In this document: positions 42,637-51,548 of the stretch, piece by piece
Numbering within the stretch: the first letter of the stretch is position 1
How the letters are laid out: every line of letters starts with the position of its first letter
Assembly (NCBI RefSeq): GCF_001278075.1
Contig: NZ_CP011340.1
Span: forward strand, 1,798,001 to 1,862,000
Source of the DNA: Streptomyces pristinaespiralis
Lineage (GTDB): Bacteria; Actinomycetota; Actinomycetes; Streptomycetales; Streptomycetaceae
Direction of reading: 5' to 3'
DNA length: 64,000 nucleotides
Made by a program: the position numbers and the translations under genes
Notes under the pieces: generated by a model
Told to the model about the DNA's origin: nothing
Databases searched by the model: none
What the model saw: the letters and a program-made list of their open reading frames with translations, nothing else

Positions 42637-44244
42637 TCAGCCGTCCCCGAAGCGGCGCCGCAGTTCCACCTTGCGGACCTTGCCGCTCACCGTCATCGGG
42701 AAGTCCGCGAGGACCTCCAGGCGGCGCGGGATCTTGTAGTGGGCCAGCTGCTCGCGGCAGAACTCGGTGATCTCCTCCAGCGTCGGGGCGTCCGCCGGGT
42801 CGCGCGGGATCACACAGGCGAGGATCTCCTCGCCGTACCGCTCGTCCGGCACGCCGACCACCTGCACGTCCGCGATCTTCGGGTGCGCGTACAGGAACTC
42901 CTCGATCTCCCGGGGATACACGTTCTCGCCGCCCCTGATGATCATGTCCTTGATGCGGCCGACGATCTGGACGTAGCCGTCCTCGCGCATGACGGCGAGG
43001 TCGCCGGTGTGCATCCAGCGGCCTGCGTCGACCGACTCCGCGGTCTTCTCCGGCTCGTCCCAGTAGCCGAGCATCACGCTGTAGCCGCGGGTGCACAGCT
43101 CACCCGCCTCGCCGCGCGGCAGGGTCACGCCGCTGACCGGATCGACGATCTTCACCTCGATGTGCGGCATGACGCGGCCGACGGTGCCCGTGCGGCGTTC
43201 CAGGTCGTCGTCGCGCCGGGTCTGCGTGGAGACGGGCGACGTCTCCGTCATGCCGTAACAGATCGACACCTCGGCCATGTTCATCTCGGCGACGACCCGT
43301 TTCATCACCTCCACCGGACACGGCGAGCCCGCCATGATGCCGGTGCGCAGGGTCGACAGGTCGTAGGAGGCGAAGCCGGGCAGGTTCAGCTCGGCGATGA
43401 ACATCGTCGGCACGCCGTACAGCGAGGTGCAGCGCTCCTGCTGCACGGCGCGCAGGGTGGCCGCCGGGTCGAAGGACGGTGCCGGGATCACCATGCAGGC
43501 GCCGTGGGAGGTGGCGGCCAGGTTCCCCATGACCATGCCGAAGCAGTGGTAGAAGGGCACGGGGATGCAGACCCGGTCCTGCTCGGTGTAGGCGATCATC
43601 TCGCCGACGAAGTAACCGTTGTTGAGGATGTTGTGGTGGGAGAGGGTGGCGCCCTTCGGGAAGCCGGTCGTGCCGGACGTGTACTGGATGTTGACCGGGT
43701 CGTCGCACGACAACTGCGCCTGGGTGTCCCGGAGTTGTTCGTCCGTGACGCCGGTGGCCGCCTCCAGCAGCACGTCCCACGAACTGTCGGCGATGTAGTG
43801 GACGGCGCGCAGCTGCGGGCACTTGGGGCGCACCGCGTCCACCATGGCGCGGTAGTCGCTGGTCTTGTGCGTCTGCGAGGCGACCAGCAGCGACACCCCG
43901 GCCTGGTTCAGCACGTACTCGAGCTCGTGCGCGCGGTACGCCGGGTTGATGTTCACCATGATTGCGCCGATGCGTGCGGTGGCGTACTGGACCAGCACCC
44001 ACTCCGCGCAGTTGACCGCCCAGATCCCGACCCGGTCGCCCTTGCCGACCCCAGAGCCGAGGAGCCCGCGCGCCAGTAGGTCGACGGCGGCGTCGAGTTC
44101 GGCGTAGGTCCAGCGGGCGCCGGCCGCCACGTCGACCAGCGCCTCCCTGCCGGGGTGCGCGGCGGCGGTGCGCGCCAGGTTGCCGCCGATCGTCTCGCCG
44201 AGCAGCGGGGTACCGCTGACGCCGTGTGCGTACGAGAGTGTCAT
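42637..44244 (-). CDS. AMP-binding acyl-CoA synthetase, 535 aa
   Basis: An ANL-family ligase that adenylates a carboxylic acid and passes it to CoA. The P-loop is I-Q-Y-T-S-G-T-T-G-F-P-K-G-A (about residues 189-202). A5 is Y-G-M-T-E-T-S-P near 340. The A8 hinge block is G-R-I-K-D-M-I-I-R-G-G-E-N-V-Y-P near 435. The A10 Lys is in P-M-T-V-S-G-K-V-R-K-V-E-L near 525. The sequence fits the medium/long-chain FadD3/FadD35-like branch. The first codon overlaps the stop of the second synthetase by 4 bases, so they are one operon transcribed away from the LuxR gene. Confidence 0.9.
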   Translation of the reverse strand: MTLSYAHGVSGTPLLGETIGGNLARTAAAHPGREALVDVAAGARWTYAELDAAVDLLARGLLGSGVGKGDRVGIWAVNCAEWVLVQYATARIGAIMVNINPAYRAHELEYVLNQAGVSLLVASQTHKTSDYRAMVDAVRPKCPQLRAVHYIADSSWDVLLEAATGVTDEQLRDTQAQLSCDDPVNIQYTSGTTGFPKGATLSHHNILNNGYFVGEMIAYTEQDRVCIPVPFYHCFGMVMGNLAATSHGACMVIPAPSFDPAATLRAVQQERCTSLYGVPTMFIAELNLPGFASYDLSTLRTGIMAGSPCPVEVMKRVVAEMNMAEVSICYGMTETSPVSTQTRRDDDLERRTGTVGRVMPHIEVKIVDPVSGVTLPRGEAGELCTRGYSVMLGYWDEPEKTAESVDAGRWMHTGDLAVMREDGYVQIVGRIKDMIIRGGENVYPREIEEFLYAHPKIADVQVVGVPDERYGEEILACVIPRDPADAPTLEEITEFCREQLAHYKIPRRLEVLADFPMTVSGKVRKVELRRRFGDG

Positions 44245-45917
44245 CGCAGGTTGCCTTCTGTGTACTCGGCGGCGGAGCCCTGGGCCGTGCGCTCCCTCAG
44301 TTCGATCCGGCGGATCTTCCCGGACACGGTCTTCGGCAGTTCGGCGAACTCCAGCCTGCGGATGCGCTTGTACGGGGCGAGCACGGCGCGCGAGTGCTCG
44401 AAGATCAGCTTCGCCGTGCCGGGCCCGGGCTCCCAGCCCTCCGCGAGGACGACGTACGCCTTCGGGACGGCGAGGCGCACCGGGTCGGGGGCGGGCACCA
44501 CCGCGGCCTCCGCCACCGCCTCGTGCTCCAGCAGCGCGCTCTCCAGCTCGAAGGGGCTGATCTTGTAGTCGGAGGCCTTGAAGACGTCGTCCGACCGGCC
44601 CACGTAGGTGATGTAGCCGTCGGCGTCGCGGGAGCCGATGTCGCCCGTACGGTAGTGGCCGCCGGCCATCACCTCCGCGGTGCGTTCCTCGTCGCCGTGG
44701 TACCCGGTCATCAGGCCCACCGGCCGTGCGGACAGGTCCAGTGCGATCTCGCCCTCCGCGGCGCCCGGTTCACCGGTGACCGGGTCGAGGAGCTCGACCT
44801 TGTAGCCGGGGCTGGGCCGGCCCATCGAGCCCGCCTTGAGGAGCTGGCCGGGGCTGTTGGAGACCTGCACGGCCGTCTCGGTCTGGCCGAAGCCGTCCCG
44901 GATGGTCACGCCCCACTCGCGCCGCACCGTCTCGATGACCTCGGGGTTGAGCGGCTCACCCGCGGCGACGACCTCCCGCGGCGGCTTCCGCAGCCGGCTG
45001 AGGTCGGCCTGGATGAGCATCCGCCAGACCGTCGGAGGAGCACAGAAGCTGGTGATCCCCTCGCGGTCCATCTCGGCCATCAGCCGGCCCGGGTCGAAGC
45101 GTGTGTAGTTGTGGATGAAGACCGTCGCCTCCGCGTTCCACGGCGCGAACAGGTTCGACCAGGCGTGCTTGGCCCACCCGGGCGAGGAGATGTTCAGGTG
45201 CACGTCGCCGGGCTCGAGGCCGATCCAGTACATGGTCGCCAGGTGCCCGACCGGGTACGACACATGGGTGTGCTCGACGAGCTTCGGCCGGGCGGTGGTG
45301 CCGGAGGTGAAGTACAGCATCAGCGTCTCGTCCGCGCGGGTGGGACCGTCGGGCACGAACTCCCGCGGGCTCTCGTGCACGCCGCTGTAGGGCAGCCAGC
45401 CGGGGCGCTCGCCACCGACCACGATCCGGCTGTAGTCGCCGGGGACGTCGTCGAACTTGCCGGTGTCCTCCGGGCGCACCACGACGTGCCGCACCCGGCC
45501 GCGTTCGATCCGGTCGCGCAGGTCGGCCGGGCCGAGCAGCGGCGTCGCCGGGATCATCACGGCGCGCAGCTTCATCGCGGCGAGCGCGGTCTCCCACAGC
45601 TCGACCTGGTTGCCGAGCATGACGAGGATCCGGTCACCGGCCCGCACCCCCTGGGCGCGCATCCAGTTCGCCGCCCGGTCGGACCGGGCCGACATCTCGG
45701 CGAACGAGACCCGGCTGTTCGTCCCGTCCTCCTCGACGATCCGCAGAGCCGGCCTGTCGTTGCCCTCCGCGATGACGTCGAACCAGTCCAGCGCCCAGTT
45801 GAAGTGCTCGAGGCGGGGCCACTCGAAGCCCTCGTACGCGCGTACGTAGTCCTCCCGGTGCTCCAGCAGGAAGTCCCGTGCGGCACGGAACCTCTCCGTC
45901 GCGCTGCCAGACGTCAT
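44241..45917 (-). CDS. AMP-binding acyl-CoA synthetase (acetyl/propionyl/benzoate-type), 558 aa
   Basis: An ANL ligase distinct from its neighbour. It has an N-terminal E-D-Y-V-R-A-Y-E-G-F-E-W-P-R-L-E-H-F-N-W-A-L-D-W-F (about 20-45), seen in medium-chain acyl-CoA synthetases. The P-loop is Y-F-T-S-G-T-T-A-R-P-K-L-V near 205. A5 is D-G-F-G-Q-T-E-T near 335. The hinge is G-R-S-D-D-V-F-K-A-S-D-Y-K-I near 450. The A10 Lys is in P-K-T-V-S-G-K-I-R-R near 530. ATG has GAGGAGG upstream. The operon runs away from the LuxR gene, and both share the region with the palindrome 45979-45994. Confidence 0.9.
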   Translation of the reverse strand: MTSGSATERFRAARDFLLEHREDYVRAYEGFEWPRLEHFNWALDWFDVIAEGNDRPALRIVEEDGTNSRVSFAEMSARSDRAANWMRAQGVRAGDRILVMLGNQVELWETALAAMKLRAVMIPATPLLGPADLRDRIERGRVRHVVVRPEDTGKFDDVPGDYSRIVVGGERPGWLPYSGVHESPREFVPDGPTRADETLMLYFTSGTTARPKLVEHTHVSYPVGHLATMYWIGLEPGDVHLNISSPGWAKHAWSNLFAPWNAEATVFIHNYTRFDPGRLMAEMDREGITSFCAPPTVWRMLIQADLSRLRKPPREVVAAGEPLNPEVIETVRREWGVTIRDGFGQTETAVQVSNSPGQLLKAGSMGRPSPGYKVELLDPVTGEPGAAEGEIALDLSARPVGLMTGYHGDEERTAEVMAGGHYRTGDIGSRDADGYITYVGRSDDVFKASDYKISPFELESALLEHEAVAEAAVVPAPDPVRLAVPKAYVVLAEGWEPGPGTAKLIFEHSRAVLAPYKRIRRLEFAELPKTVSGKIRRIELRERTAQGSAAEYTEGNLR

Positions 45918-45978
45918 GTGTCCTCCTCGTTGCGGGACCGGCCGTCCACATCGTGTAATCGGTGACCCAAGTCTCACT

Positions 45979-45994
45979 ACCCCCGTACGGGGGT
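45979..45994. promoter_or_regulatory. 16-bp perfect palindrome between synthetase and LuxR genes
   Basis: ACCCCCGTACGGGGGT lies 62 bases before the synthetase start and 41 bases before the LuxR-type gene's GTG. It is well placed to control either or both. It may be the binding site of the adjacent LuxR-type regulator. Confidence 0.55.
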
Positions 45995-46034
45995 GTCGTC
46001 CCCGGGGTCGGGGCACCGGAGGGAGGAAGCGCGC

Positions 46035-46883
46035 GTGACAGGAACCGGCGAAGCGGCCGAGATGCGGGCGGCGCTGCTCCGGCTGCGACGGACGACGGGG
46101 CTACCCGTCGCGTTCGGCGGCCTGCTCACCGACGGCCGGCAGCAGCAGCTGCGCATCGCCGAGCTGAACGGCGCCGCGACCGGCGCGCTGCGCGGGCTCG
46201 CCATCTGCGCGGGCAACGGCCTCGGCGGCAAGTCGATGGCCCTGGCCAGGCCGTGCGCGGTGACCGACTACCCGGCGGCGCGGCACATCAGCCACGAGTA
46301 CGACGCTGCGGTGGCCTCAGAAGGGCTGCGGTCGGTCGTCGCCGTCCCCGTCGTGGTGCGCCGCCGCGTACGGGGCCTGCTGTACGGGGCGCTGCGCCGG
46401 CCGCTCGTGCTCGGCGACCGCGTCCTCGACGCGGCGGTGGCCGCGGCACGCGACGTGGAACAGGCCCTGGTCGTCCGCGACGAGATGCGGCAGCTGCTCG
46501 CGATGACGGGCCCGCCGGCCACGGGCGACGCCGTGGGTCGGCGCGACTGGGAGACCGTCCGCGAGGTCCACGGCGAACTCCGCGCCCTGGCGCCGCGCAT
46601 CACGGACCGGGCCCTGCGCGAGGAACTCCTCGCCGCCTGCGCCCGGCTGGCCCCGGGCCCGAGCACGCCGGCGCCGACGAACGGCGGGGTCTCGCTGACG
46701 CCCCGGGAACTGGACGTGCTCGGCTGCGTGGCCTCCGGCGCGACGAACGCGACGGCGGCGGAACGCCTGGGCCTGCGGCCGGAGACGGTGAAGGCGTACC
46801 TGCGGTCGGCGATGCGGAAGCTGGGGGCGCGGACGCGTCTTGAGGCGGTGGTGGCCGCGCGAAGGGCCGGCCTCCTGCCGTGA
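46035..46883 (+). CDS. LuxR-type regulator with GAF-like N-terminal domain, 282 aa
   Basis: The N-terminal 160 residues look like a GAF-type sensor: T-G-L-P-V-A-F-G-G-L-L near 20, A-R-P-C-A-V-T-D-Y near 76, and V-A-V-P-V-V-V-R-R-R-V-R-G-L-L-Y-G near 108. The C-terminal 65 residues are a LuxR HTH: L-T-P-R-E-L-D-V-L-G-C-V-A-S-G, A-A-E-R-L-G-L-R-P-E-T-V-K-A-Y-L, and K-L-G-A-R-T-R-L-E-A-V. The start is GTG with GGAGGAAG 8 bases upstream. Divergence from two acyl-CoA synthetase genes suggests it controls them in response to an acyl or aromatic compound. Confidence 0.88.
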   Translation: MTGTGEAAEMRAALLRLRRTTGLPVAFGGLLTDGRQQQLRIAELNGAATGALRGLAICAGNGLGGKSMALARPCAVTDYPAARHISHEYDAAVASEGLRSVVAVPVVVRRRVRGLLYGALRRPLVLGDRVLDAAVAAARDVEQALVVRDEMRQLLAMTGPPATGDAVGRRDWETVREVHGELRALAPRITDRALREELLAACARLAPGPSTPAPTNGGVSLTPRELDVLGCVASGATNATAAERLGLRPETVKAYLRSAMRKLGARTRLEAVVAARRAGLLP

Positions 46884-47459
46884 CGGCCGACCCGTCCGCC
46901 CCTACGGCCCGGCGGCCCTTGGGGCCCACTTCCCGGCCCCGGGGGGACAGACCCCGGCCCCGCTACCGCGCTCCGCGCGGTGTTTCGGGGCTCCTGCCCC
47001 TACGCCTGGCGGCGTGCGGCACCACCAGCCCCGCGCCTCAAACGCCGGCGAGGCTGGAGTGTCCAGCCGCCTGGGGCACCCCCCACGACCGCCCGGCCGT
47101 AGGGGGAGATCGAGCGCACCGCGCGGAGCACGGCACGGGGTCCGGGGCTTGCCCCGGTTTCGGGAAGGGCGTAGGGGAACAGCCCGCCGTCAGGCGGACC
47201 CGGCGCCCGCAGGGCGGTACAGGGTCCGCGGCGGACCCGGCGCCCGCGCTCCGCGCGGTGTCTCGGGACTCCTCGCCTCCGCCTGGCGGCATGGGGGACC
47301 CCCACCGGACCCCGCGCCTCGAACGCCGGCGAGGCCGCACTATCCAACCCGCCCGGCCGTAGCGGCAGCTCGAGCGCACCGCGCGGAGCGCGGCGCGGGG
47401 TCCGGGGCTTGCCCCGGTTTCGGGAAGGGGCGGGTAGGGGAACAGCCCGCCGTCAGGCG
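46884..47459. repeat. intergenic region with a tandem duplication of a 213-228 bp GC-rich element
   Basis: No gene is supported in these 576 bases. Unit 1 (about 46969-47196) and unit 2 (about 47247-47459) share CGCTCCGCGCGGTGT at the left, GCGCCTC-AACGCCGGCGAGG, CGCCCGGCCGTAG, GGGGTCCGGGGCTTGCCCC, and AACAGCCCGCCGTCAGGCG at the right. Hairpins such as GGGGCTTGCCCC recur. Unit 2 ends at the stop codon of the next gene. Related text occurs at 22310-22640. Confidence 0.75.
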
Positions 47460-48587
47460 TCACGCCGCCCGCACCTGCCCGAACCGCACCTCGTGCGCCT
47501 GCCCCACCCGCATCGCCCGCAGCATCCGCTCCGCCTCACCCGCCAGTTCCTCGCGCTGCGCCTTCGTCGGCGTGTCGAACGGCTGGAGCGTCACCGTCGC
47601 CGTGTCACCGGTCTCCTCCAGTCGCCAGATCCCGGCGAGGAAGCCGTCGAGGAGGAAGGTGCAGTACGCCTGGTTGCCCCGCCAGGTGAGCGCCTTGTGC
47701 TGCGGGGGCACGACCCGGCTCCGGTCCGCGTGCGAGAGCAGCAGGTTGTCGAACTCGGGCAGCAGACGGGCCGGCGCCGGGGTGTCGGCGTCGGGCCGGG
47801 ACGCGTCGGGGAGGTCGAAGAGTTCCACACCTCGCTCGTCCTGGAACACGTCGAGACCGGGCCGCAGCCGTTCGAAGACCTCGCGCGTACGCGTCAGCCC
47901 GGACCAGGTCTGGAAGTCCTTGACGGAGGCGGGACCGAAGGCGGCGAGGTAGCGCCGGACGGCGTCCTCCGCGTCCGGCTCGGGCTCCGACGGCCTGCCG
48001 AACCACCGCTCGGCGGTGGTGAGCCGCACCTGGCCGCTCCTGCCCCACAGTCCCCGCGGGGTGACCTGCACCAGCGGGAGCGAGCACCGGGCGGCCACCG
48101 ACAGCGCGAACGGATCGGCGTCCGGCCAGTGCGCGAGCAGCGCTTCCCGCAGTTCCTTCATCGTCCGCGGCTCCTCCTCGACGAGTTCGCGCGCGAGGCC
48201 GGCGAGCCGCTGGAGGTCGACGCCGGTCAGCCCGGCGCGGAACTGTGCCAGCTCGCGGTCCCTGGCCGGCTGGACGAGGGGCCGCAGCCGCAGGCAGTCG
48301 TCGGCGGTGTGCGTGTGGATGGTGGACCGCATGGTCACCAGCCGCGCCACCTCGCGGGATTCCATCAGCGTGGAGAGCTCCCGCGGGTCGAACGCCTCCA
48401 GCCGGGCGTCGAGCGCGTAGTAGGGCGGCTTCACGTTCTGCGCCTGGAGCCCGACGAGGTGCGCGACGGCCGCCGCGACGGGCATCTCGGCCCGCGGAGC
48501 GCGCCGCAGCAGGAGCTGCCGGGCGAGGGTGGCGCGGTTGAGTGCGCGGGTGCCGAGAACGGGGTGGGTCGCGGTTTTCGAAGCCAT
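47460..48587 (-). CDS. winged-helix DNA-binding protein, AlkZ/YcaQ-like (HTH_42), 375 aa
   Basis: The family includes DNA glycosylases that unhook interstrand crosslinks or act on alkylated bases. The catalytic Q-x-Q motif is visible in V-G-L-Q-A-Q-N-V-K-P-P-Y near residue 47. The R-E-V-A-R-L-V-T-M-R-S-T-I-H-T-H-T block near 80 is the family's strand and loop. W-R-G-N-Q-A-Y-C-T-F-L-L-D-G-F-L-A-G-I-W near 320 closes the fold. Activity is not certain because many actinobacterial members are untested. The gene faces the PPK2 gene across an 109-base gap. Confidence 0.82.
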   Translation of the reverse strand: MASKTATHPVLGTRALNRATLARQLLLRRAPRAEMPVAAAVAHLVGLQAQNVKPPYYALDARLEAFDPRELSTLMESREVARLVTMRSTIHTHTADDCLRLRPLVQPARDRELAQFRAGLTGVDLQRLAGLARELVEEEPRTMKELREALLAHWPDADPFALSVAARCSLPLVQVTPRGLWGRSGQVRLTTAERWFGRPSEPEPDAEDAVRRYLAAFGPASVKDFQTWSGLTRTREVFERLRPGLDVFQDERGVELFDLPDASRPDADTPAPARLLPEFDNLLLSHADRSRVVPPQHKALTWRGNQAYCTFLLDGFLAGIWRLEETGDTATVTLQPFDTPTKAQREELAGEAERMLRAMRVGQAHEVRFGQVRAA

Positions 48588-48696
48588 GCCCGCACGCTAC
48601 CGAGGCTTGCGGACAGCTGCTGTCCTCAACGGCGAAAGGTGCCGGATGGGACCATGATGGATACGTGATCGGCGGCAGACCGGGCAGGTGGCAGTC

Positions 48697-49695
48697 ATGG
48701 GTGACGCGACGGAGCGGGACGCGGACGGGCAGGCGCTGCTCGACGGGATGACCGTGGACGCGAGCCAGCCTGAGCGCCCGGTCCTCCTGGACGAGGACGG
48801 CCTCCCGATCAAGACCTGGCAGCAGAACTACCCGTACGACCGCAAGATCCGCAGACGCGATTACGAGCGGCAGAAGCGTGTGCTGCAGATCGAGATGCTG
48901 AAGCTCCAGCGCTGGGTCAAGGACTCCGGTCAGCGGCTCATCGTGATCTGCGAGGGACGCGACGCGGCGGGGAAGGGCGGCACGATCCAGCGGTTCACGG
49001 AGCGGCTGAATCCTCGCGGCGCGCGCGTGGTGGCACTGGAGAAGCCGACGGAACGAGAAGCGACGCAGTGGTACTTCCAGCGTTACGTGGCCCATCTGCC
49101 GTCCGCGGGCGAGATCGTGTTCTTCGACCGCTCCTGGTACAACCGGGCCGGTGTGGAACGGGTCATGGGGTTCTGCACCAAGGCGCAGTACGACCTGTTC
49201 CTGCACCAGTGCCCGCAGTTCGAGCAGATGATGGTCGAGGACGGGGTCATCCTGGTCAAGTTCTGGTTCTCGGTCTCGCGTGCGGAGCAGCGCACCCGCT
49301 TCGCGATCCGTCAGGTGGATCCGGTGCGCCAGTGGAAACTGTCGCCCACGGACCTGGCGTCGCTGGACCTGTGGGACGACTACACGACCGCCAAGGTCAA
49401 CATGTTCCGTGCCACCGACACCGAGCACGCGCCATGGACGGTGGTCAAGAGCAACGACAAGCGCCGTGGCCGCCTGGAGGCGATGCGCAGCCTGCTGTGG
49501 CGCGTGGACTACGACCGCAAGGACCCGGCGGCCATCGGACGGCCCGACCCGCTGATCGTCGGAGCGGCCGACACGCTGCTGGAGCCGGGTGAGGAGAGCT
49601 CGTCCCTGTCGCCGACCCCGCTCGCCGGGCGCATGGAGGGGCCGGGCGAGCACCCGTCCGGCGGGGGCGGCTCCAGAGGCGGCGTGGAAGGCTGA
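48697..49695 (+). CDS. ppk2: polyphosphate kinase 2, 332 aa
   Basis: It moves phosphate between polyphosphate and nucleotides. Walker A is C-E-G-R-D-A-A-G-K-G-G (about residues 85-95). Walker B is I-V-F-F-D-R-S-W-Y-N-R-A-G-V-E near 140. The lid has F-S-V-S-R-A-E-Q-R-T-R-F near 190. L-Q-I-E-M-L-K-L-Q-R-W-V and W-K-L-S-P-T-D-L are further family marks. The last 40 residues are Gly/Ser-rich and disordered. It is the single-domain type; whether it makes ATP from ADP or acts on GMP/AMP cannot be told. The ATG at 48697 was chosen over a GTG three codons earlier. Confidence 0.94.
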   Translation: MGDATERDADGQALLDGMTVDASQPERPVLLDEDGLPIKTWQQNYPYDRKIRRRDYERQKRVLQIEMLKLQRWVKDSGQRLIVICEGRDAAGKGGTIQRFTERLNPRGARVVALEKPTEREATQWYFQRYVAHLPSAGEIVFFDRSWYNRAGVERVMGFCTKAQYDLFLHQCPQFEQMMVEDGVILVKFWFSVSRAEQRTRFAIRQVDPVRQWKLSPTDLASLDLWDDYTTAKVNMFRATDTEHAPWTVVKSNDKRRGRLEAMRSLLWRVDYDRKDPAAIGRPDPLIVGAADTLLEPGEESSSLSPTPLAGRMEGPGEHPSGGGGSRGGVEG

Positions 49696-49800
49696 ACGCT
49701 TCGCGTACGGGGCACGGGCGAAGCTCCCGGCGGGATGCCGGACACGGGTGCCCCCGGCCAAGGACGCGGGCCCGCGCCGCACCCGCTACGCCGACCGCGT

Positions 49801-51363
49801 TCACGCCTGGGCGATCAGACGGTCCACCGCCGCCGTGCCCGAGGTGTAGCCCGCGGAGAGCGCGGACACAGCGGCGGCCGCCGCACCGGGTCCGGCGGCC
49901 GGAGCGGGCGCCTGGCCCCGGGTGGCCGTCGGCTGCTGGGCGGACGGGGTCCGGGTGAGGGCGAGCGGCGGCAGCGGCTGAGGTCCGGGACCGGCCGGGG
50001 CGGGCACCTGCGCCAGCATGGGTGCGGCGGCCCGCTCCTCGGCCGGCATCGGGACCAGGGCGGACTGCTGGGCCTGACCGTGGGTCAGCAGGTGCGCGGC
50101 GAGCGGCTGCTGGGCCTGCGCCGGTTGTGCCGGTGCGTCGGCCCGGGGCAGCGGCTCGGACCGCGCCGGTATCCGCGCGAGCATCGGCTGCGGCGGCTCC
50201 GGCGCGGGCGGCGGTGCGGGCGCGGCCCTGATGTGCTCGCCGTACAGCACCAGTTCCATCGCGGAGACCAGCCGCGCCACGTCCGGCTCGGGACGCACCA
50301 CCAGCCGGACGAACCGGCTGGAGCTGCCGATCTTGTTGCTGCATTCCCGCACCAGGACGCCGTGCTCCGCGAGCAGCCGGTCGCGCAGGATCACGCCGTC
50401 GGCGCCTTCCGGGAGCCTCACGTACACGAAGTTGCCCTGGGAGGGATAGACCGTGAGACCGGGCAGCCGGGAGAGCCGCCAGACCATGTCCTGCCGGTCG
50501 CGGCCCACCTGCGCGAGGCTCTCCGCGTACTCCTGGCGGTGCTGCCCCAGCATGAACACCACGGTCTCCGCGAAGGAGTTGATGTTCCACTTCGGCAGTG
50601 CGGCGCGGACCTTCCCGGCAAGGCCCGGGTTGGCGACGAGATAGCCGAAACGCACCCCGTGGAGGCCGAAGTTCTTGCCGAGGCTGCGCAGCACGATGAC
50701 GTTCGTCCGCAGCACGGCCTCGGCCGCGACGCTGGTCTCCTGCCCGGCGTCGGCGAATTCGAGGAACGACTCGTCGACGACGACCAGGTCCAGGTCCTGG
50801 AGCTGGTCGAGGAGGGACAGCACCTGCGGTTTGGGGAGCAGGCCGCCGTCGGGGTTGTTGGGGTTGCAGATCACGGCGACGCGGGAGCCTCTGCTCCGTA
50901 CGAACTGCACGAAGGAGGCCGGGTCGAGGGCGAAGCCGCGCGCCTCGGGCAGCAGCAGCATGTCCACCCGCTTGCCGGTCTCCATCGGCTGGTCCGTCCA
51001 GCGGCCGAAGGTGGGGACGGGGACCGCCAGCGACTCACGGACGAGGAGATGGTCGATCCAGGTGATGAGTTCGGTGGAGCCGTTGCCCATGGCGACGGTC
51101 TGGGGATTGAGGCCGAGCAGTCGGCAGAGCTCCGCGGTGATCGTCTCGGTGCCGCTCGGGTAGTAGGTGAGTATCTCCCTGAGCCTGCTGCCGAGTTCGT
51201 CGAACATGGCGGGGGTCGGGAAGTACGGGTTGCAGGGGATGCAGAAGTCCACGATCTCGCCGGCCGCGCCGCCGCCCGCCCGGTTCAGCGTGAAGTAGGA
51301 CGGGCTGTGCGCGGTGGACGCGCGGAAGAGCGCGGTGACATTGCTGCCGTTGCTGCCGGCCAA
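49801..51363 (-). CDS. histidinol-phosphate-type PLP aminotransferase with a long Pro/Ala/Gln tail, 520 aa
   Basis: A fold-type I aminotransferase of the HisC/CobC kind. A-M-G-N-G-S-T-E-L-I near residue 92 binds PLP phosphate. V-I-C-N-P-N-N-P-D-G-G-L near 165 contains the Asn/Pro signature. L-V-V-V-D-E-S-F-L-E-F is near 192. The PLP Lys is in L-R-S-L-G-K-N-F-G-L-H-G-V-R near 225. After residue about 375 come roughly 120 residues rich in Pro, Ala and Gln, absent in normal HisC. The start is TTG with GGGAGG 7 bases upstream; a GTG further upstream lacks a ribosome site. It is not in a his operon, so the amino acid made is unknown. Confidence 0.82.
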   Translation of the reverse strand: MAGSNGSNVTALFRASTAHSPSYFTLNRAGGGAAGEIVDFCIPCNPYFPTPAMFDELGSRLREILTYYPSGTETITAELCRLLGLNPQTVAMGNGSTELITWIDHLLVRESLAVPVPTFGRWTDQPMETGKRVDMLLLPEARGFALDPASFVQFVRSRGSRVAVICNPNNPDGGLLPKPQVLSLLDQLQDLDLVVVDESFLEFADAGQETSVAAEAVLRTNVIVLRSLGKNFGLHGVRFGYLVANPGLAGKVRAALPKWNINSFAETVVFMLGQHRQEYAESLAQVGRDRQDMVWRLSRLPGLTVYPSQGNFVYVRLPEGADGVILRDRLLAEHGVLVRECSNKIGSSSRFVRLVVRPEPDVARLVSAMELVLYGEHIRAAPAPPPAPEPPQPMLARIPARSEPLPRADAPAQPAQAQQPLAAHLLTHGQAQQSALVPMPAEERAAAPMLAQVPAPAGPGPQPLPPLALTRTPSAQQPTATRGQAPAPAAGPGAAAAAVSALSAGYTSGTAAVDRLIAQA

Positions 51364-51377
51364 GACGTGCCTCCCTG

Positions 51378-51419
51378 CCTTTTGGCGGCCCGTGCGGATC
51401 CACACGGGCCGCCAGAAGG
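51378..51419 (-). terminator. 17-bp hairpin between the repeat-protein gene and the aminotransferase
   Basis: CCTTTTGGCGGCCCGTG (51378-51394) pairs with 51403-51419 with one wobble pair; 8-base loop. It lies just before the aminotransferase ribosome site, so it may end the upstream transcript or act in the aminotransferase leader. Confidence 0.6.
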
Positions 51420-51548
51420 TACGGGCGGAGGTCACGCGCCGTTCAACGGCCCCGTGGCGCCGGCGGTGGTTCGACGGCCGGTGTTCGCCCGTCGCCGGCG
51501 GCGGCTCCCTGGGCCCGTTCCCCCGTCACGACGAGGACGTGCGTCGCG

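Noticed and set aside
46884..47459. Overlapping open frames (up to 370 aa) in the duplicated intergenic region
   Set aside because: They are translations of GC-rich repeats and run into the known gene in another frame.
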